From NCBI RefSeq assembly GCF_001700435.1, contig NZ_LYPC01000011.1, forward strand, positions 407,309 through 471,308: a stretch of 64,000 bases of DNA, in the 5' to 3' direction. The notes under the pieces were generated by a model. It saw only the letters and a list, made by a program, of their open reading frames with translations, made no database searches and had not been told where the DNA came from. The position numbers and the translations under genes are program-made. The stretch is from Paenibacillus pectinilyticus. GTDB lineage: Bacteria; Bacillota; Bacilli; Paenibacillales; NBRC-103111. Positions 16,645 to 26,750 of this stretch are shown here, one piece after another (positions within the stretch are counted from its first letter, which is position 1; every line of letters begins with the position of its first letter).

Positions 16645-17413
16645 AACGGTCAAAATACGTATCCATCAATCTCAGCTGTTTCGCCTCAGGGGCCCGCTCT
16701 TCTACAATATTATTCACGGTCAGCCTGGCCAAATCCATTAAGTTATGATCACGGCTAAGGTGAGCCATGTAGACCGATTTCGTCTTATTCGTCATCACGT
16801 CACAGAGCGCTTCCCCTGCGGCTTCGTTGGATAAATGTCCTTTGTCCCCAAGAATTCGACGCTTAATGCTCCACGGATAATGCCCCACACGCAGCATGTC
16901 GACATCATGGTTCGTTTCCAGGACTAGAGCGTCAGAATCCGCGATCTTTTCCTTGACCTTCTCACTCATGTACCCAAGATCCGTCACAACGCTTAGCTTT
17001 TGATCCCCTTCATAAAAGACGTACCCCACCGGCTCCGCCGCATCATGCGAAATCCCGAAGGATTCCACCTTCAGCGTGCCGAATTCCTCCACACCGCCGG
17101 TGTCCATCACGCGTTTATTCCCCTCGGCGATGACGCCAATCTGACGATCCAGCTCCACCCATGTCTTCTCATTCGCATAAATGGGCACATCATATTTCCG
17201 CGCGAAAGCACCTAATCCTTTGATATGATCGGAATGCTCATGCGTAACTAGGATCCCGTCGATACTGCTCGCCGCGAGCTCGCGCTCCTTCATTAACAGC
17301 TCCATCTTCTTCGCACTGAAGCCTACATCAACTAAGAGCTTTACCTCACCGTTATCGATGACCGTTGCATTCCCTGTTGAACCACTTGATAACACTGTAA
17401 ATCGAATGCCCAT
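16613..17413 (-). CDS. walJ: MBL-fold metallohydrolase WalJ (YycJ)
   Basis: This 266-aa cytoplasmic metallo-beta-lactamase-fold hydrolase has the metal motif THEHSDHIKG near residues 57-66 and further ligands in SHDAAEPVG and TDLGYM. WalJ/YycJ is a nuclease-like protein reported to affect coordination of cell division with replication and DNA repair. It follows walI in the wal operon with a 63-bp gap. Its 3' end overlaps a convergent small gene by 32 bp. Confidence 0.93.
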   Translation of the reverse strand: MGIRFTVLSSGSTGNATVIDNGEVKLLVDVGFSAKKMELLMKERELAASSIDGILVTHEHSDHIKGLGAFARKYDVPIYANEKTWVELDRQIGVIAEGNKRVMDTGGVEEFGTLKVESFGISHDAAEPVGYVFYEGDQKLSVVTDLGYMSEKVKEKIADSDALVLETNHDVDMLRVGHYPWSIKRRILGDKGHLSNEAAGEALCDVMTNKTKSVYMAHLSRDHNLMDLARLTVNNIVEERAPEAKQLRLMDTYFDRSTKWDVLDSE

Positions 17414-17476
17414 CTACCCTACTCCTCTATGCTACCTGTCTGCCAGTTGGTTATTCGTTCATAGCCGTTCATTCTT

Positions 17477-18301
17477 CTACTTCTTAGGTGTGCTCTTGTC
17501 GTCAGGAGCTGGCGAAGCCTTCGGTGCGCCATCCTCTTCATCCTTACCGAAAGGCGGAGGATCTGACCCATTCTGCAGGGACTCCACTGCACCATTGAAT
17601 GCTTGCACATAATAAATGTCTCGGTTATCGACCGCAATCCGCCACTGTGGGAACATCGGCTGTGTTTGCGAATTATAAGGTTGTCCATGATACCCCAGGC
17701 GAACCTCGGTAATGATCGAGCCATCACTTAAATAATTGTCCACTAAGCTGCGGACCGCCAATTGTGCCGAAATCAACTTCTGCTCGGTCTGTTCTACCTC
17801 TGATTCTACTTCAACGTAAGCTTGACGGTAACTGGTAATTTCTCCATTTTTCTCATTCAGCTCGACTCTTACATCAAATAACGGAATCTTGCCATATAAC
17901 TGTGAAAATACATAAATGCCGTTCCGGCTTATCGCCGAATCTAACTGATACATCCCGAAGTTTGGAATCTCCGAAAGTGACTGACCTTCTTTACTTGCCC
18001 CTTTACCGAGCAGCGTGCTCATGATAAGGGGTACCCGCAATGTCTTTTCCTCACCCGGTTTGATGCTATCATCATACTTCACGGTAATGACCTTCAGCTT
18101 CGGCTGATCAGTTGGCAGCTCATCCGTGAGTCGGATATTTTTATTGCGGAGGGCACGATTCAGATCCTCAACCGTACTGGAGGCGTCCGAAGAAACGTCT
18201 GTTTGATTGGAACGATTGGTGGACCATAGCTGGAAGCCGAGAATCATATTCAACAGTAAAAAAGAAGCAATCAAAATCGATTTAGCCCTACTCCAATTCA
18301 T
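17477..18301 (-). CDS. walI: Two-component system regulatory protein WalI (YycI)
   Basis: This 274-aa protein has a single N-terminal membrane anchor (about residues 8-26: SILIASFLLLNMILGFQLW) and an external YycI domain with repeated beta segments such as GKIPLFDVRVELN. WalI works with WalH to restrain the kinase WalK through membrane-segment contacts. The C-terminal tail (DPPPFGKDEEDGAPKASPA) is low-complexity. It sits between walH and walJ. Confidence 0.93.
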   Translation of the reverse strand: MNWSRAKSILIASFLLLNMILGFQLWSTNRSNQTDVSSDASSTVEDLNRALRNKNIRLTDELPTDQPKLKVITVKYDDSIKPGEEKTLRVPLIMSTLLGKGASKEGQSLSEIPNFGMYQLDSAISRNGIYVFSQLYGKIPLFDVRVELNEKNGEITSYRQAYVEVESEVEQTEQKLISAQLAVRSLVDNYLSDGSIITEVRLGYHGQPYNSQTQPMFPQWRIAVDNRDIYYVQAFNGAVESLQNGSDPPPFGKDEEDGAPKASPAPDDKSTPKK

Positions 18302-18331
18302 AATCTCACCAACCTTTCCCGAACATCTGAC

Positions 18332-19621
18332 TTACTCGATAAAATCATACGTACCATCCCGCATCTCTAACGCCCACACGCTGGTTAAGGTCAGCGTCTT
18401 ATCCGTCACCAGAGGACGATAAGCCGGGAAAATAGAAACGATACTAGCCCGATTCTTGTAATATTGTAATCTTTCTTCTAAAGCTTCGCCTGACATCAAT
18501 TGGCTGTCACGTCGCTGCCCGGATTTCAGATCGGGAATAACCATGGATCGCTCGAAACCAGAAATAACACCCTTCTGTACTTGCATTTTCATCGTACCGA
18601 AGCCTTCCGGCTGTGCAGTCACAATCGGCAGCGAATCATAGTATTGGCGGAACATGAAGGTCTGGTTGTCCAAGAGCTGCTTTTGCGGTGTGCGGGACAC
18701 CATATATTTCCCATCCCACCCGATGTGCTGATTAATAAATTTGATGCCGGCTAACAAATCGTCCAGAACCTCGGTTTTACTTACAGCCGGTGCTACAGGA
18801 TCGGAATAGGTAACCCACCGTTGATCCCGGTTGAGTTGGAATCCGCGCTTGCTGTCCGTGTAAATCTCCGAACCATCGCGCTCTTTGAGATAGCGGGTAA
18901 TCCCCGGATCAACGAACAAGCTTTGCTTGAGCTGATCGGCCGTAAGCTGTGTATAGGTAAACGTGTAGCTCGGAATACTCAACGGCTTCAAAGGCAGGTA
19001 ATAATCGCCGCTATTCGTTGTTTTGTACAAGTTCGTCGGCTCGCCGTAAGCAACGAAGTTCTCAACGTCCTTACTCGTAAAATCCGCCCCGATGACTTCA
19101 TAACCCACCCCAGGCGAATCTGTGAAAAAGAATGCCCGAACCTCATCATTCGTGCCCTTCGAATAGATCCAGATCTTAGTGATCTTATCGTTCTCTACAG
19201 GGATCTCGCCTTCGATCCGAAACAACTGCTGCAGGATGGTAAAAGGGATGCCATCACGGAAGCGAATCTCCACACCAAGCTGCTTCGTCCGAACTTCCTC
19301 CCAATTTACATTGACGAGGTACATCGACGTTTTACGAAAGCCTCTGAAACTGCGCTGCTTGATGTTATCCAGCAATCGGGTGTAGTAATAATTGTTCGGA
19401 TACAGCACCGAGTGCTGTTGGTTCCCCAAATGGATGATCAGCTGATCGGGAAATAACATATCCGATAGCTCCGCTTGCTTGCCCAGCGTCTCCGTCTGAA
19501 CATAATTGCTTTGCTGTATTGGTTCAATCTTAGGAGGACTATAGGATGCGAGTATGAAGCTCTGATACAGACTTGTACCAATCAACACGACAAGAAAGAT
19601 CGATTTCAAGCTCTCAATCAT
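18332..19621 (-). CDS. walH: Two-component system regulatory protein WalH (YycH)
   Basis: This 429-aa protein has one N-terminal membrane segment (about residues 6-25) followed by a large external YycH domain. It is a partner of WalI in controlling WalK activity. Its start overlaps the 3' end of walK by 4 bp, so the two genes are translationally coupled. Sequence conservation is low in this family, so the call rests on topology, length and position. Confidence 0.92.
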   Translation of the reverse strand: MIESLKSIFLVVLIGTSLYQSFILASYSPPKIEPIQQSNYVQTETLGKQAELSDMLFPDQLIIHLGNQQHSVLYPNNYYYTRLLDNIKQRSFRGFRKTSMYLVNVNWEEVRTKQLGVEIRFRDGIPFTILQQLFRIEGEIPVENDKITKIWIYSKGTNDEVRAFFFTDSPGVGYEVIGADFTSKDVENFVAYGEPTNLYKTTNSGDYYLPLKPLSIPSYTFTYTQLTADQLKQSLFVDPGITRYLKERDGSEIYTDSKRGFQLNRDQRWVTYSDPVAPAVSKTEVLDDLLAGIKFINQHIGWDGKYMVSRTPQKQLLDNQTFMFRQYYDSLPIVTAQPEGFGTMKMQVQKGVISGFERSMVIPDLKSGQRRDSQLMSGEALEERLQYYKNRASIVSIFPAYRPLVTDKTLTLTSVWALEMRDGTYDFIE

Positions 19622-21453
19622 GCCTCATCCTCCTCAGCCTGCATAATCGGTAACGTAAATAGGACACGTGTTCCTTGTCCCAATTCAGATTCTAGTCCGA
19701 TGGTTCCTCCATGTGCTTTCACTATTTCCCGGGCAATGGACAGTCCGAGACCTGTGCCTCCCATGTTGCGGGAGCGCGCTTTATCCACCCGATAGAAGCG
19801 GTCGAAAATACGTGAAAGGTCCTTCTTCGGAATCCCCATTCCGTTATCTTGCACGGAAATTTCCAGCATCTCTCGCTCCATCTTCCGAGCTTCCAAGCGA
19901 ATCATTCCTTCATCACCGGTATACTTAATCGCATTCGATACCAAATTATCGAGCACTTGATCAATTTTATCGCGGTCGAGCAATAAACTGGTTACGCCCT
20001 GATCGACTTGAATCACAATCTGAATTTTCCGTTGCTGCAGCTGAAAAGAAAACCGGTCCGCGACCTCCTCCAGCATCTCGCTGACGAGAGTCGAGGACTT
20101 GCTCATCATGGATTGCTTCGAATCCAGCCGCGATAAGTGCAGGAGATCCGTCACCAAGCGGATCATCCGCTCGGTTTCGCTCCGCGTCACGCTGATGAAG
20201 CGTGATGCAAGCTGCGGCTCCTCGATCGCTCCGTCGTCGAGCGCCTCGAGGTAGCTCTTGATCGTCGTCAGCGGCGTGCGCAGCTCATGTGAGACGTTCG
20301 CGACGAACTCTCGCCGAGCTTGCTCGAGCTTCTCTTGATCGGTGACGTCCTGCAGCACCGCAATGATCCCGTGCTGCCCTTCGCCGCGCTTATGAATCGG
20401 CGTGAACGTAATACGCACCGACAGCTGCTCGTCCTCATCGTCAGGCAGCTTGATGTCCAGTAAGGTCGTATTCACTTGACCGGTCACCAAACCGCGAATC
20501 GTTTCCAGGGGAATGCCGAGCACCGTGGAAATATCGAGGCCAAGTGTCGTCTCTTCCTCCACTTGCAGAATCTGCTTCGCCCGTCGATTCAGCACGATCA
20601 CCTGACCTCGGTCATCTGTCGCGATGACACCGTCATTCATATTCGTCAGAATCGAAGCAAGCTTCTCCTTCTCTTCCTCATTGAGCGAGAGCGCTTCTTT
20701 CAGCCGATTCATCATGAAATTGAAGGTCTGTCCCAGCTGCCCAATCTCATCGGTTCCCTGAATCACGACCTGCTGGTCGAAGTTCCCTTCGGCTACCGCT
20801 GTCGCTTGTCTCGTAATCTCTTTAATCGGATTCGTTATCGTGCTCGTTAAAAGAACGCCAAGAAGTGCCGTCAATCCCAAGGCAATCAAAGTCGCCGAGA
20901 TCAGGATACGATTAATTGAGCGAATCGTCTTATACACATCTTCCATGGACGCGATAATATACACCGCGCCTAAAACACGTGCCCCAGTTCCGACCGGCTT
21001 GGCGATAATGACCTTCCGATAGCCATCCTCGTCCGTAAAAATCCGCTGATTGTCCTTAATCCCTTGCAGGGCTCGGATGACTTCGGGCTGTGTATTTTTT
21101 TGCTTCAAATGGCTGGCAACGGACGTACTGATGACGTTCCCGTTGGCATCTATGATTTGAATTTCTGCATTATTAATTGAGAATAAATTGCTCACGAATT
21201 CATTTAAATCCGCATACGTCTTCTTACCTTCCGTCGCATTCTTGCTGTCCTGATCCCCTGTCAAATACGACTCCACGAAGCCGGCGAGCAGCGTCACCTG
21301 ACTATTGCGCGACGCTAAGAAATCGTTCTTGAAGTACGTTTCTACCGTCTTATAGAAATAGACGCCAATCAACTGCATCGCGATGAGGATCAGCAGCACA
21401 TATATAATAATTAGCTTCGCTTGAATCGATTGAAAGAAGCGGATGCCCTTCAT
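19618..21453 (-). CDS. walK: Cell-wall-homeostasis sensor histidine kinase WalK
   Basis: This 611-aa kinase has a membrane segment at about 13-33, an external sensing domain, a second segment near 183-203, a HAMP domain (STITNPIKEITRQ), a PAS domain (GVIATDDRGQVIVLNRRA), the phosphoacceptor H-box FVANVSHELRTPLTTIKSYL and the ATPase boxes N (DNLVSNAIKYT), G1 (VQDNGMGIP) and G2 (GGTGLGLSIA). WalK phosphorylates WalR and controls autolysin and cell-wall genes. It follows walR with a 2-bp gap. Confidence 0.97.
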   Translation of the reverse strand: MKGIRFFQSIQAKLIIIYVLLILIAMQLIGVYFYKTVETYFKNDFLASRNSQVTLLAGFVESYLTGDQDSKNATEGKKTYADLNEFVSNLFSINNAEIQIIDANGNVISTSVASHLKQKNTQPEVIRALQGIKDNQRIFTDEDGYRKVIIAKPVGTGARVLGAVYIIASMEDVYKTIRSINRILISATLIALGLTALLGVLLTSTITNPIKEITRQATAVAEGNFDQQVVIQGTDEIGQLGQTFNFMMNRLKEALSLNEEEKEKLASILTNMNDGVIATDDRGQVIVLNRRAKQILQVEEETTLGLDISTVLGIPLETIRGLVTGQVNTTLLDIKLPDDEDEQLSVRITFTPIHKRGEGQHGIIAVLQDVTDQEKLEQARREFVANVSHELRTPLTTIKSYLEALDDGAIEEPQLASRFISVTRSETERMIRLVTDLLHLSRLDSKQSMMSKSSTLVSEMLEEVADRFSFQLQQRKIQIVIQVDQGVTSLLLDRDKIDQVLDNLVSNAIKYTGDEGMIRLEARKMEREMLEISVQDNGMGIPKKDLSRIFDRFYRVDKARSRNMGGTGLGLSIAREIVKAHGGTIGLESELGQGTRVLFTLPIMQAEEDEA

Positions 21454-21455
21454 GC

Positions 21456-22175
21456 TTAGAAGCCACCGGCTTTCGGACTGCGCATCAAATAACCAAGACC
21501 TCTGCGCGTCATGATATACTCTGGACGGCTAGGATCCGTCTCCAGCTTCTCGCGCAGGCGACGAATCGTCACATCGACGGTTCGGACGTCGCCGAAATAT
21601 TCAAAGCCCCACACCGCTTGCAGCAGATGCTCGCGGGTCATCACTTTGCCTGAGTTTTTGGCCAAATATTGAATCAGCTCGAACTCCCGATGCGTCAGAT
21701 CAAGGGGTGTCCCATCCTTGTATACCATGTACATGTCGTTATCGATGAACAGTGCATGAATGCGCGTCCCGTTGCGCTGCGCTTCCGGCTCGTTCGGCGC
21801 TGTTTGCGCTTTCGTCTGTCTGCGCAGATGTGCCTTCACGCGGGCTAGCAGCTCTCTCGTGCCGAATGGCTTCGTCACATAGTCGTCAGCGCCCATCTCC
21901 AGCCCTAGAACCTTGTCCAGCTCCGTATCCTTCGCTGTTAGCATAATAATCGGCGTATTGAGCTTGGAGCGCACCTCACGGCACACATCCATGCCATCCT
22001 TTACAGGCAGCATGAGATCCAGCAGAATCAGATCTGGCTGCTCTGAGAAGGCAAGCTCCACTGCGCTTCCGCCATCATAGGCACAGATCACCTGATAGCC
22101 CTCTTTTTCCAAGTTAAACTTCAAAATATCAGCAATTGGTTGTTCGTCATCGACCACAAGAATTTTCCCAAACAT
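21456..22175 (-). CDS. walR: Essential response regulator WalR
   Basis: This 239-aa OmpR-family regulator has a receiver domain ([17 protein letters not shown]; phosphoacceptor aspartate in [21 protein letters not shown]) and a C-terminal winged helix ([20 protein letters not shown]). It controls peptidoglycan hydrolases and wall metabolism. The start at 22175 gives the canonical N-terminus [10 protein letters not shown]; the longer frame adds 15 residues without family character. It is the first gene of walRKHIJ-htrC. Confidence 0.97.
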   Translation of the reverse strand: MFGKILVVDDEQPIADILKFNLEKEGYQVICAYDGGSAVELAFSEQPDLILLDLMLPVKDGMDVCREVRSKLNTPIIMLTAKDTELDKVLGLEMGADDYVTKPFGTRELLARVKAHLRRQTKAQTAPNEPEAQRNGTRIHALFIDNDMYMVYKDGTPLDLTHREFELIQYLAKNSGKVMTREHLLQAVWGFEYFGDVRTVDVTIRRLREKLETDPSRPEYIMTRRGLGYLMRSPKAGGF

Positions 22176-22302
22176 ACGACCACCGCCTACTATGTAATCA
22201 CTGACATGGCTCACTTCCAATAGCGATCCAATGGTCAGCGTTCAATTCTATGCCTATCAGGTATTTCATTCATGTTTATGATCATTTTACCATACATTGA
22301 AG

Positions 22303-22348
22303 TAAAAAGAGACAAGGCCCTCCGAGTTAACCGGATCAGCCTTGCCTC
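22303..22348 (-). terminator. Terminator after the M23 peptidase gene
   Basis: GAGGCAAGGC and GCCTTGTCTC arms, with an inner CCG/CGG pair, are followed by TTTTT on the - strand. It separates the peptidase gene from walR. Confidence 0.75.
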
Positions 22349-22357
22349 AATTGTTTG

Positions 22358-23902
22358 TTAACGATTCAAATATTTCAAAGGATTTTCCAAGTTTCCACTG
22401 CTGTGAATTTCAAAATGCAAATGCACACCTGTGGAGTCGCCAGTGCTCCCCATAATTCCAATTTTATCGCCCTTCTCGACGATGGTGCCTGACTTCGCGA
22501 TAATTTGGCTCAAATGGCCATATAGTGTTTCATATCCATTTAAATGGTTAATAATTATATAATTGCCGTAATCGGATTTATAACCTGTTTCAACAACCTT
22601 GCCATTATCTGCAGCCATAATACTCTTGTTACCTGTGATGTCGATGCCCTTATGTAACTTGCCCCAACGATAACCGAATGTACTTGAGATACTTGGCGAA
22701 ATTACGGGCCATGCGAACTTCCCGGTACCTTCACCTTTAATGACTTTGGTTCCTTTTTTCACTTTCGCCGTAACTGGCTGATCCACGATTTCTTCATTCA
22801 CGACCTGCTCTGCGGTCATCAAACCATCGACCTTCGTCACCTCGATCGTTACTTTCTTGAGACCATTCTTACCCGGTGAAATCGGTTCGACTACGCCTAA
22901 ACGCATGGAGTCGTCCTTCACATACTCGGTATCGTACTGAATCTCCTGATTCCTTACGACCTTCTCCGTTGTTTTCACGGAAAGCGTAGGTTTCAACATC
23001 GTAACATCCAACTGATTGCCGATCTTCAGCTTATCATCTTGAAGTCCTGGATTGTTATCATAAATAAACTGCTTCGACAGTCCCAATTTCTTCGCAATAC
23101 AGGATACACAATCGCCTTCTACAACGGTGTACTTGGCGGGTTGAACATCACCTGTGAGCAAAGATTTCACAACATCCTCAGGCTTGGCTAGCTCTGTAGG
23201 ATTAATGGGTACTTCCAGCGTATCAACTTTCTGGACGAATTCTACCTTCTCCAGCTCAGATGGAGCTGTCGAGATATCATCGCCAATACTTGTTGATAGC
23301 GCAGCAACTTTGGCATTATCTTTTGATTTTGGCGTGAATGGATCTCGAACTTGACCAAGAATCGTATCCACGGTTTCCTGATCCTTCACAATTGCGATCG
23401 TCTTGCCGTCCACTTTCAGTGCAACACCAACGGGTTGCGGTACGAGCAGCTCATCTAATGACGAAATAACAGACGAATTATCCGTTTTCTTATTGTAAGC
23501 CCTTTCAGACGTGTAGGTGATACCGTCTGTTTTCAGCACAACGTGAACATTAGGAAAACTCTTCTGTACTTCTAACGGTTTATTAAGCTTATATGCATCA
23601 ATTATTTTATTATCGCTTACGATACCTATTTCTTGATTGTCCAGCATCACATGGTAGACATTATCCATGCCCGCTTCTACATACTGATGTCCGGAGAACG
23701 TAATCGCTCCCGCAAGTACAACAGCACCTACGCCTAGTGCAAGTGACCATTTATGTTGTTTGAATACCGTTAGCGTCGTTGATGTCGAAACCTCTTCTGG
23801 CTGCTTGTCTGATATGGATTCATTTCCGGTCAAGCTCTCTCGCTTAGGCGTGAATCTCTTAATGAGATCCATGACAAAACGCATACCCCTGAAACCTGTC
23901 AT
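22358..23902 (-). CDS. M23 family metallopeptidase with LysM and G5 domains
   Basis: This 514-aa membrane-anchored protein has a transmembrane segment near residues 50-70, an external region, a LysM-type module (YTVVEGDCVSCIAKKLGLSK), a G5 domain (EQVVNEEIVDQPVTAKVKKG) and a C-terminal LytM/M23 domain with the zinc motif H-x(3)-D in KLHKGIDITG and the HLHFEIH motif. It should bind and cleave peptidoglycan cross-bridges. The start at 23902 has AAGGGAG upstream; an earlier ATG in frame adds 22 residues without a site. Its place next to walR fits the wall-hydrolase theme, but no clear WalR box was found. Confidence 0.9.
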   Translation of the reverse strand: MTGFRGMRFVMDLIKRFTPKRESLTGNESISDKQPEEVSTSTTLTVFKQHKWSLALGVGAVVLAGAITFSGHQYVEAGMDNVYHVMLDNQEIGIVSDNKIIDAYKLNKPLEVQKSFPNVHVVLKTDGITYTSERAYNKKTDNSSVISSLDELLVPQPVGVALKVDGKTIAIVKDQETVDTILGQVRDPFTPKSKDNAKVAALSTSIGDDISTAPSELEKVEFVQKVDTLEVPINPTELAKPEDVVKSLLTGDVQPAKYTVVEGDCVSCIAKKLGLSKQFIYDNNPGLQDDKLKIGNQLDVTMLKPTLSVKTTEKVVRNQEIQYDTEYVKDDSMRLGVVEPISPGKNGLKKVTIEVTKVDGLMTAEQVVNEEIVDQPVTAKVKKGTKVIKGEGTGKFAWPVISPSISSTFGYRWGKLHKGIDITGNKSIMAADNGKVVETGYKSDYGNYIIINHLNGYETLYGHLSQIIAKSGTIVEKGDKIGIMGSTGDSTGVHLHFEIHSSGNLENPLKYLNR

Positions 23903-24030
23903 GATCTTCTCCCTTTGAACGGTTTTGCATCTATGACGTAATAGCTCAGATATCATTACCTGAATCATTACGATAGAGATACATAAATAAACCTTGATTA
24001 GACATAATATCCATTATGCTATCTTTCTTT

Positions 24031-24044
24031 TGTTAAATTTAACA
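24031..24044. promoter_or_regulatory. 14-bp palindrome in the M23 peptidase promoter region
   Basis: TGTTAAATTTAACA is perfectly palindromic and overlaps a possible -10 (TAAATT) whose -35 would be TTGAAA 18 bp upstream on the - strand. A second inverted pair, CATAAT and ATTATG, lies about 10 bp further toward the gene. An operator is inferred. The remaining part of the 363-bp gap up to 24265 is AT-rich with nothing else recognised, apart from a weak hairpin at 24196-24254 behind the next gene. Confidence 0.4.
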
Positions 24045-24265
24045 CACTTTCTGTGCCTATTTCAACAAAATACTCGTTCACCATGTGATAGATTCGTGTC
24101 TAGCACCAAAAGAAGTCGTTTTTGCACCCATATTTTGTTCAAAATCCCAATGGCCATGTTATTATTTTTACAATAATTGGCGAAAATACGTGAAACCTAG
24201 CAGGAAAGCTCCCATTGCTCCATTCATGTGTCAGCAGCTTTCCTACGTTTTCATACACCTTGTCA

Positions 24266-24940
24266 TCAATATTTATTTAAAATATCCATGAGCTGGGTCA
24301 TCTCTTTGTCACTCAAATACTTCTTAAGCGTCGTGTTCACTTGATCAAGCTCCTGCGTCGTGATCCCATCTTCCAGGATCGTCGAAAGCTTCTGCACTTC
24401 ATCCTGGGGCAGCTTCGAGACGACTAGTGAGAATATTTTCATCTTATCATCACTCGACAGCGCTTCTTTCTTTTTGGCAAAATCTTCTGTGGACATGACA
24501 AGCTCCTTCTTCTCGCTCTCCTCCGTTCGAGCGCTTCCCATTACGGGTATGGCATCATCTTGGCCACTCGGCAAAGTACCTATACCACCAGACGAACTAA
24601 TACCGTTCACGGGTTGTTGATCATTCGGATTTGGACTAGGACTTGGGCTTGAAACGGCCCCAGACGGGTTGGAACTAGGCGTTGCAGACGGTGCAGGAGA
24701 CGAATTATTCCCCAGCGCGGTTTGCTTCCCCCCGTCTTTCCCCCTAACTATATTCAGCTCTCCCGCTAATCTTGACGCAAATTCACCAAATTGAATCTTT
24801 TTACCCATAGCAGGCAGCTGATATTGTCGAAATATATCCTCCACATACATGTTCACCACGTACCACGTTGTAAACATCGTAATTGATGTTATAAGGACGG
24901 TGCCTATGACGATTTTACCTAACCATTTAACTAGTTTCAT
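24266..24940 (-). CDS. Membrane-anchored protein of unknown function (224 aa)
   Basis: The protein has an N-terminal membrane anchor (about 10-30), a proline/serine/glycine-rich linker (roughly 80-135, with SPSPSPNPNDQQP) and a C-terminal helical domain of about 70 residues ending in DKEMTQLMDILNKY. The layout suggests an external or tethered helical domain on a flexible linker. I do not recognise the family. It lies downstream of purA but is separated from it by a terminator. Confidence 0.75.
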   Translation of the reverse strand: MKLVKWLGKIVIGTVLITSITMFTTWYVVNMYVEDIFRQYQLPAMGKKIQFGEFASRLAGELNIVRGKDGGKQTALGNNSSPAPSATPSSNPSGAVSSPSPSPNPNDQQPVNGISSSGGIGTLPSGQDDAIPVMGSARTEESEKKELVMSTEDFAKKKEALSSDDKMKIFSLVVSKLPQDEVQKLSTILEDGITTQELDQVNTTLKKYLSDKEMTQLMDILNKY

Positions 24941-25030
24941 TCGCTATGTATCACTCCCAACGTTACGTTCGCATCGATATGCTCCTCCTTCCAGTATGGA
25001 CGAAAACCCTGCCATTATATCCCTATAGGC

Positions 25031-25072
25031 AAAAAGAAAATCCTCTAAGCTGCTGATCAGCCTAGAGGATTA
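25031..25072 (-). terminator. Terminator after purA
   Basis: AATCCTCTA-GGCTG and CAGCT-TAGAGGATT arms are followed by TTCTTTTT on the - strand, 20 bp behind the purA stop. Confidence 0.8.
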
Positions 25073-25091
25073 TTGCGTTTATCTATGGATG

Positions 25092-26378
25092 TTACGCGTA
25101 GATCGGACGAACCAAGTTCGTTTGCTCACGGTTACGGCCTACGGAGAAGATCGCGATTGGAATGCCTGTTAGTTGCGAAACACGCTCAACATAGTGTCTA
25201 GCGTTCTCTGGCAGATCGCTCAGTGTACGAGCTTCGGACACATCTTCTGTCCAGCCTGGAAGCTCTTCGTATACAGCTTCACACTCGGAGATAGCCTTCA
25301 AGCTAGCTGGGTAGTGCTCGATCAGCTCACCGCGGTACATGTAGCCTGTGCAGATTTTGACCGTTTCTAGACCTGTCAGAACGTCTATGGAGTTCAAAGA
25401 CAAGCCCGTGATGCCGCTGACGCGTCTTGCGTGACGTACGACAACACTGTCGAACCAGCCGACACGACGAGGACGACCTGTTACCGTGCCGTACTCAAAA
25501 CCTTTTTCGCGAATCCAAGCGCCGATTTCATTGTCCAATTCCGTTGGGAACGGGCCGTCGCCAACACGCGTTGTGTAAGCTTTCGCTACACCGATGATGT
25601 TGTGGATCTTCGTTGGGCCTACGCCTGAACCGATACACACACCGCCTGCTGTCGGGTTCGAGGAAGTTACATACGGGTATGTCCCTTGGTCGATATCCAA
25701 CATTACGCCTTGCGCGCCTTCGAACAACACGCGGCGACCTTGGTCGATATATTCATTCAAGATAACTGACGTGTCTTTCACGTAAGGGCGAATCACTTCT
25801 GCGTACTCGAGGTACTGACGAAGGATTGGCTCCACATCAAGACCTTCGGATCCGTAGACTTGCTCGATCAAAACGTTTTTCTCAGCAACGATACGGCGCA
25901 GCTTCAATTCAAACTCTTCAGCATCCATCAAATCCGCGATACGAATACCGTTACGAGCTGCTTTATCCATGTAGCAAGGGCCAATCCCTTTGCGTGTTGT
26001 ACCGATTTTGCTATCACCTTTGCGATCTTCTTCAAGACCATCAAGCACCAAATGATACGGCATAATAACATGCGCGCGATCACTGATATTTAGGTTCGTT
26101 GTTGTAAAACCATTATCATGAATGTAGTTAATTTCTTCAATGAGTGCAGCCGGGTTGATAACCATCCCATTCCCGATGACACAAGCTTTATCTCTGTAAA
26201 AAATACCGGAAGGAATCATCGTAAGCTTATATTTCTTCCCGCTAATAATGATCGTATGACCTGCATTGTTACCACCTTGATAACGAGCAACAACCTCAGC
26301 AGACTCTGCTAAGAAATCCGTGATTTTACCTTTTCCTTCGTCTCCCCATTGCGTACCGACAACAACAACCGTTGACAT
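25092..26378 (-). CDS. purA: Adenylosuccinate synthetase
   Basis: This 428-aa enzyme makes adenylosuccinate from IMP, aspartate and GTP, the first committed step to AMP. The P-loop GDEGKGK lies at 12-18, followed by the family segments GNNAGHT and GTTRKGIGP. The start at 26378 (MSTVVVVG) has GGAGG 9 nt upstream; a GTG two codons earlier is closer to the site but less likely. Upstream are a promoter with 17-bp spacing, a PurR operator and a leader of about 335 nt, so it is regulated as a purine gene. Confidence 0.97.
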   Translation of the reverse strand: MSTVVVVGTQWGDEGKGKITDFLAESAEVVARYQGGNNAGHTIIISGKKYKLTMIPSGIFYRDKACVIGNGMVINPAALIEEINYIHDNGFTTTNLNISDRAHVIMPYHLVLDGLEEDRKGDSKIGTTRKGIGPCYMDKAARNGIRIADLMDAEEFELKLRRIVAEKNVLIEQVYGSEGLDVEPILRQYLEYAEVIRPYVKDTSVILNEYIDQGRRVLFEGAQGVMLDIDQGTYPYVTSSNPTAGGVCIGSGVGPTKIHNIIGVAKAYTTRVGDGPFPTELDNEIGAWIREKGFEYGTVTGRPRRVGWFDSVVVRHARRVSGITGLSLNSIDVLTGLETVKICTGYMYRGELIEHYPASLKAISECEAVYEELPGWTEDVSEARTLSDLPENARHYVERVSQLTGIPIAIFSVGRNREQTNLVRPIYA

Positions 26379-26713
26379 ATGCACTTACCTCCGTACGGTG
26401 ACAAGTCACCCATAATGAGCCGTTATGGCTGTAAGACCACAGAAGAAAGTTGGACTTCATTAAAGCGCTAAAGCGTTCAGCGTCCATTGCACTTTCCCTC
26501 TGGCGATTCTGGTGATGCAACTTCCTCTATTCACTGCTGCACACAGCAACAGATTAGAGAGCTAACTCTCACTTACTCACCGGAAAGGAATACCTGGTCT
26601 CTTTTCTTCGGCAGTAGTCTGCAGGAGGAAGGAAACCTACCCTTCGGCATGAAAAAACGACCTTATTTCGAGTTACCTGCTCTAAGGCGGCATTCGATCA
26701 AGGTTTTTTCACC
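26379..26713 (-). other. Long structured 5' leader of purA
   Basis: If transcription starts about 7 nt after the -10 box, the leader is about 335 nt. It contains a run of small hairpins, among them CCTTA/TAAGG, GAAGG/CCTTC, GCAG/CTGC, GAGAG/CTCTC, TGCTG/CAGCA, CCATAA/TTATGG and GGTGAC/GTCACC, the last just ahead of the ribosome binding site. No T-box, G-box or other known riboswitch motif was recognised, and no terminator with a U-run was seen. A short ATG-led frame with a fair ribosome binding site starts near 26487 and runs into purA out of frame. Confidence 0.5.
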
Positions 26714-26719
26714 GTCTTT

Positions 26720-26748
26720 AGTTTAGCAGTCCCCCATGCCAAAGTCAA
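26720..26748 (-). promoter_or_regulatory. purA promoter
   Basis: TTGACT (26743-26748) and TAAACT (26720-26725) are separated by 17 bp on the - strand. Confidence 0.7.
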
Positions 26749-26750
26749 TG

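Noticed and set aside
22176..22357. WalR-type direct repeats near walR
   Set aside because: No TGTWAH-N5-TGTWAH pair was found by eye in this interval, and a possible extended -10 lacks a credible -35.
26379..26713. T-box, purine or c-di-AMP riboswitch in the purA leader
   Set aside because: None of the conserved core motifs of those classes was found, and no terminator with a U-run is present.
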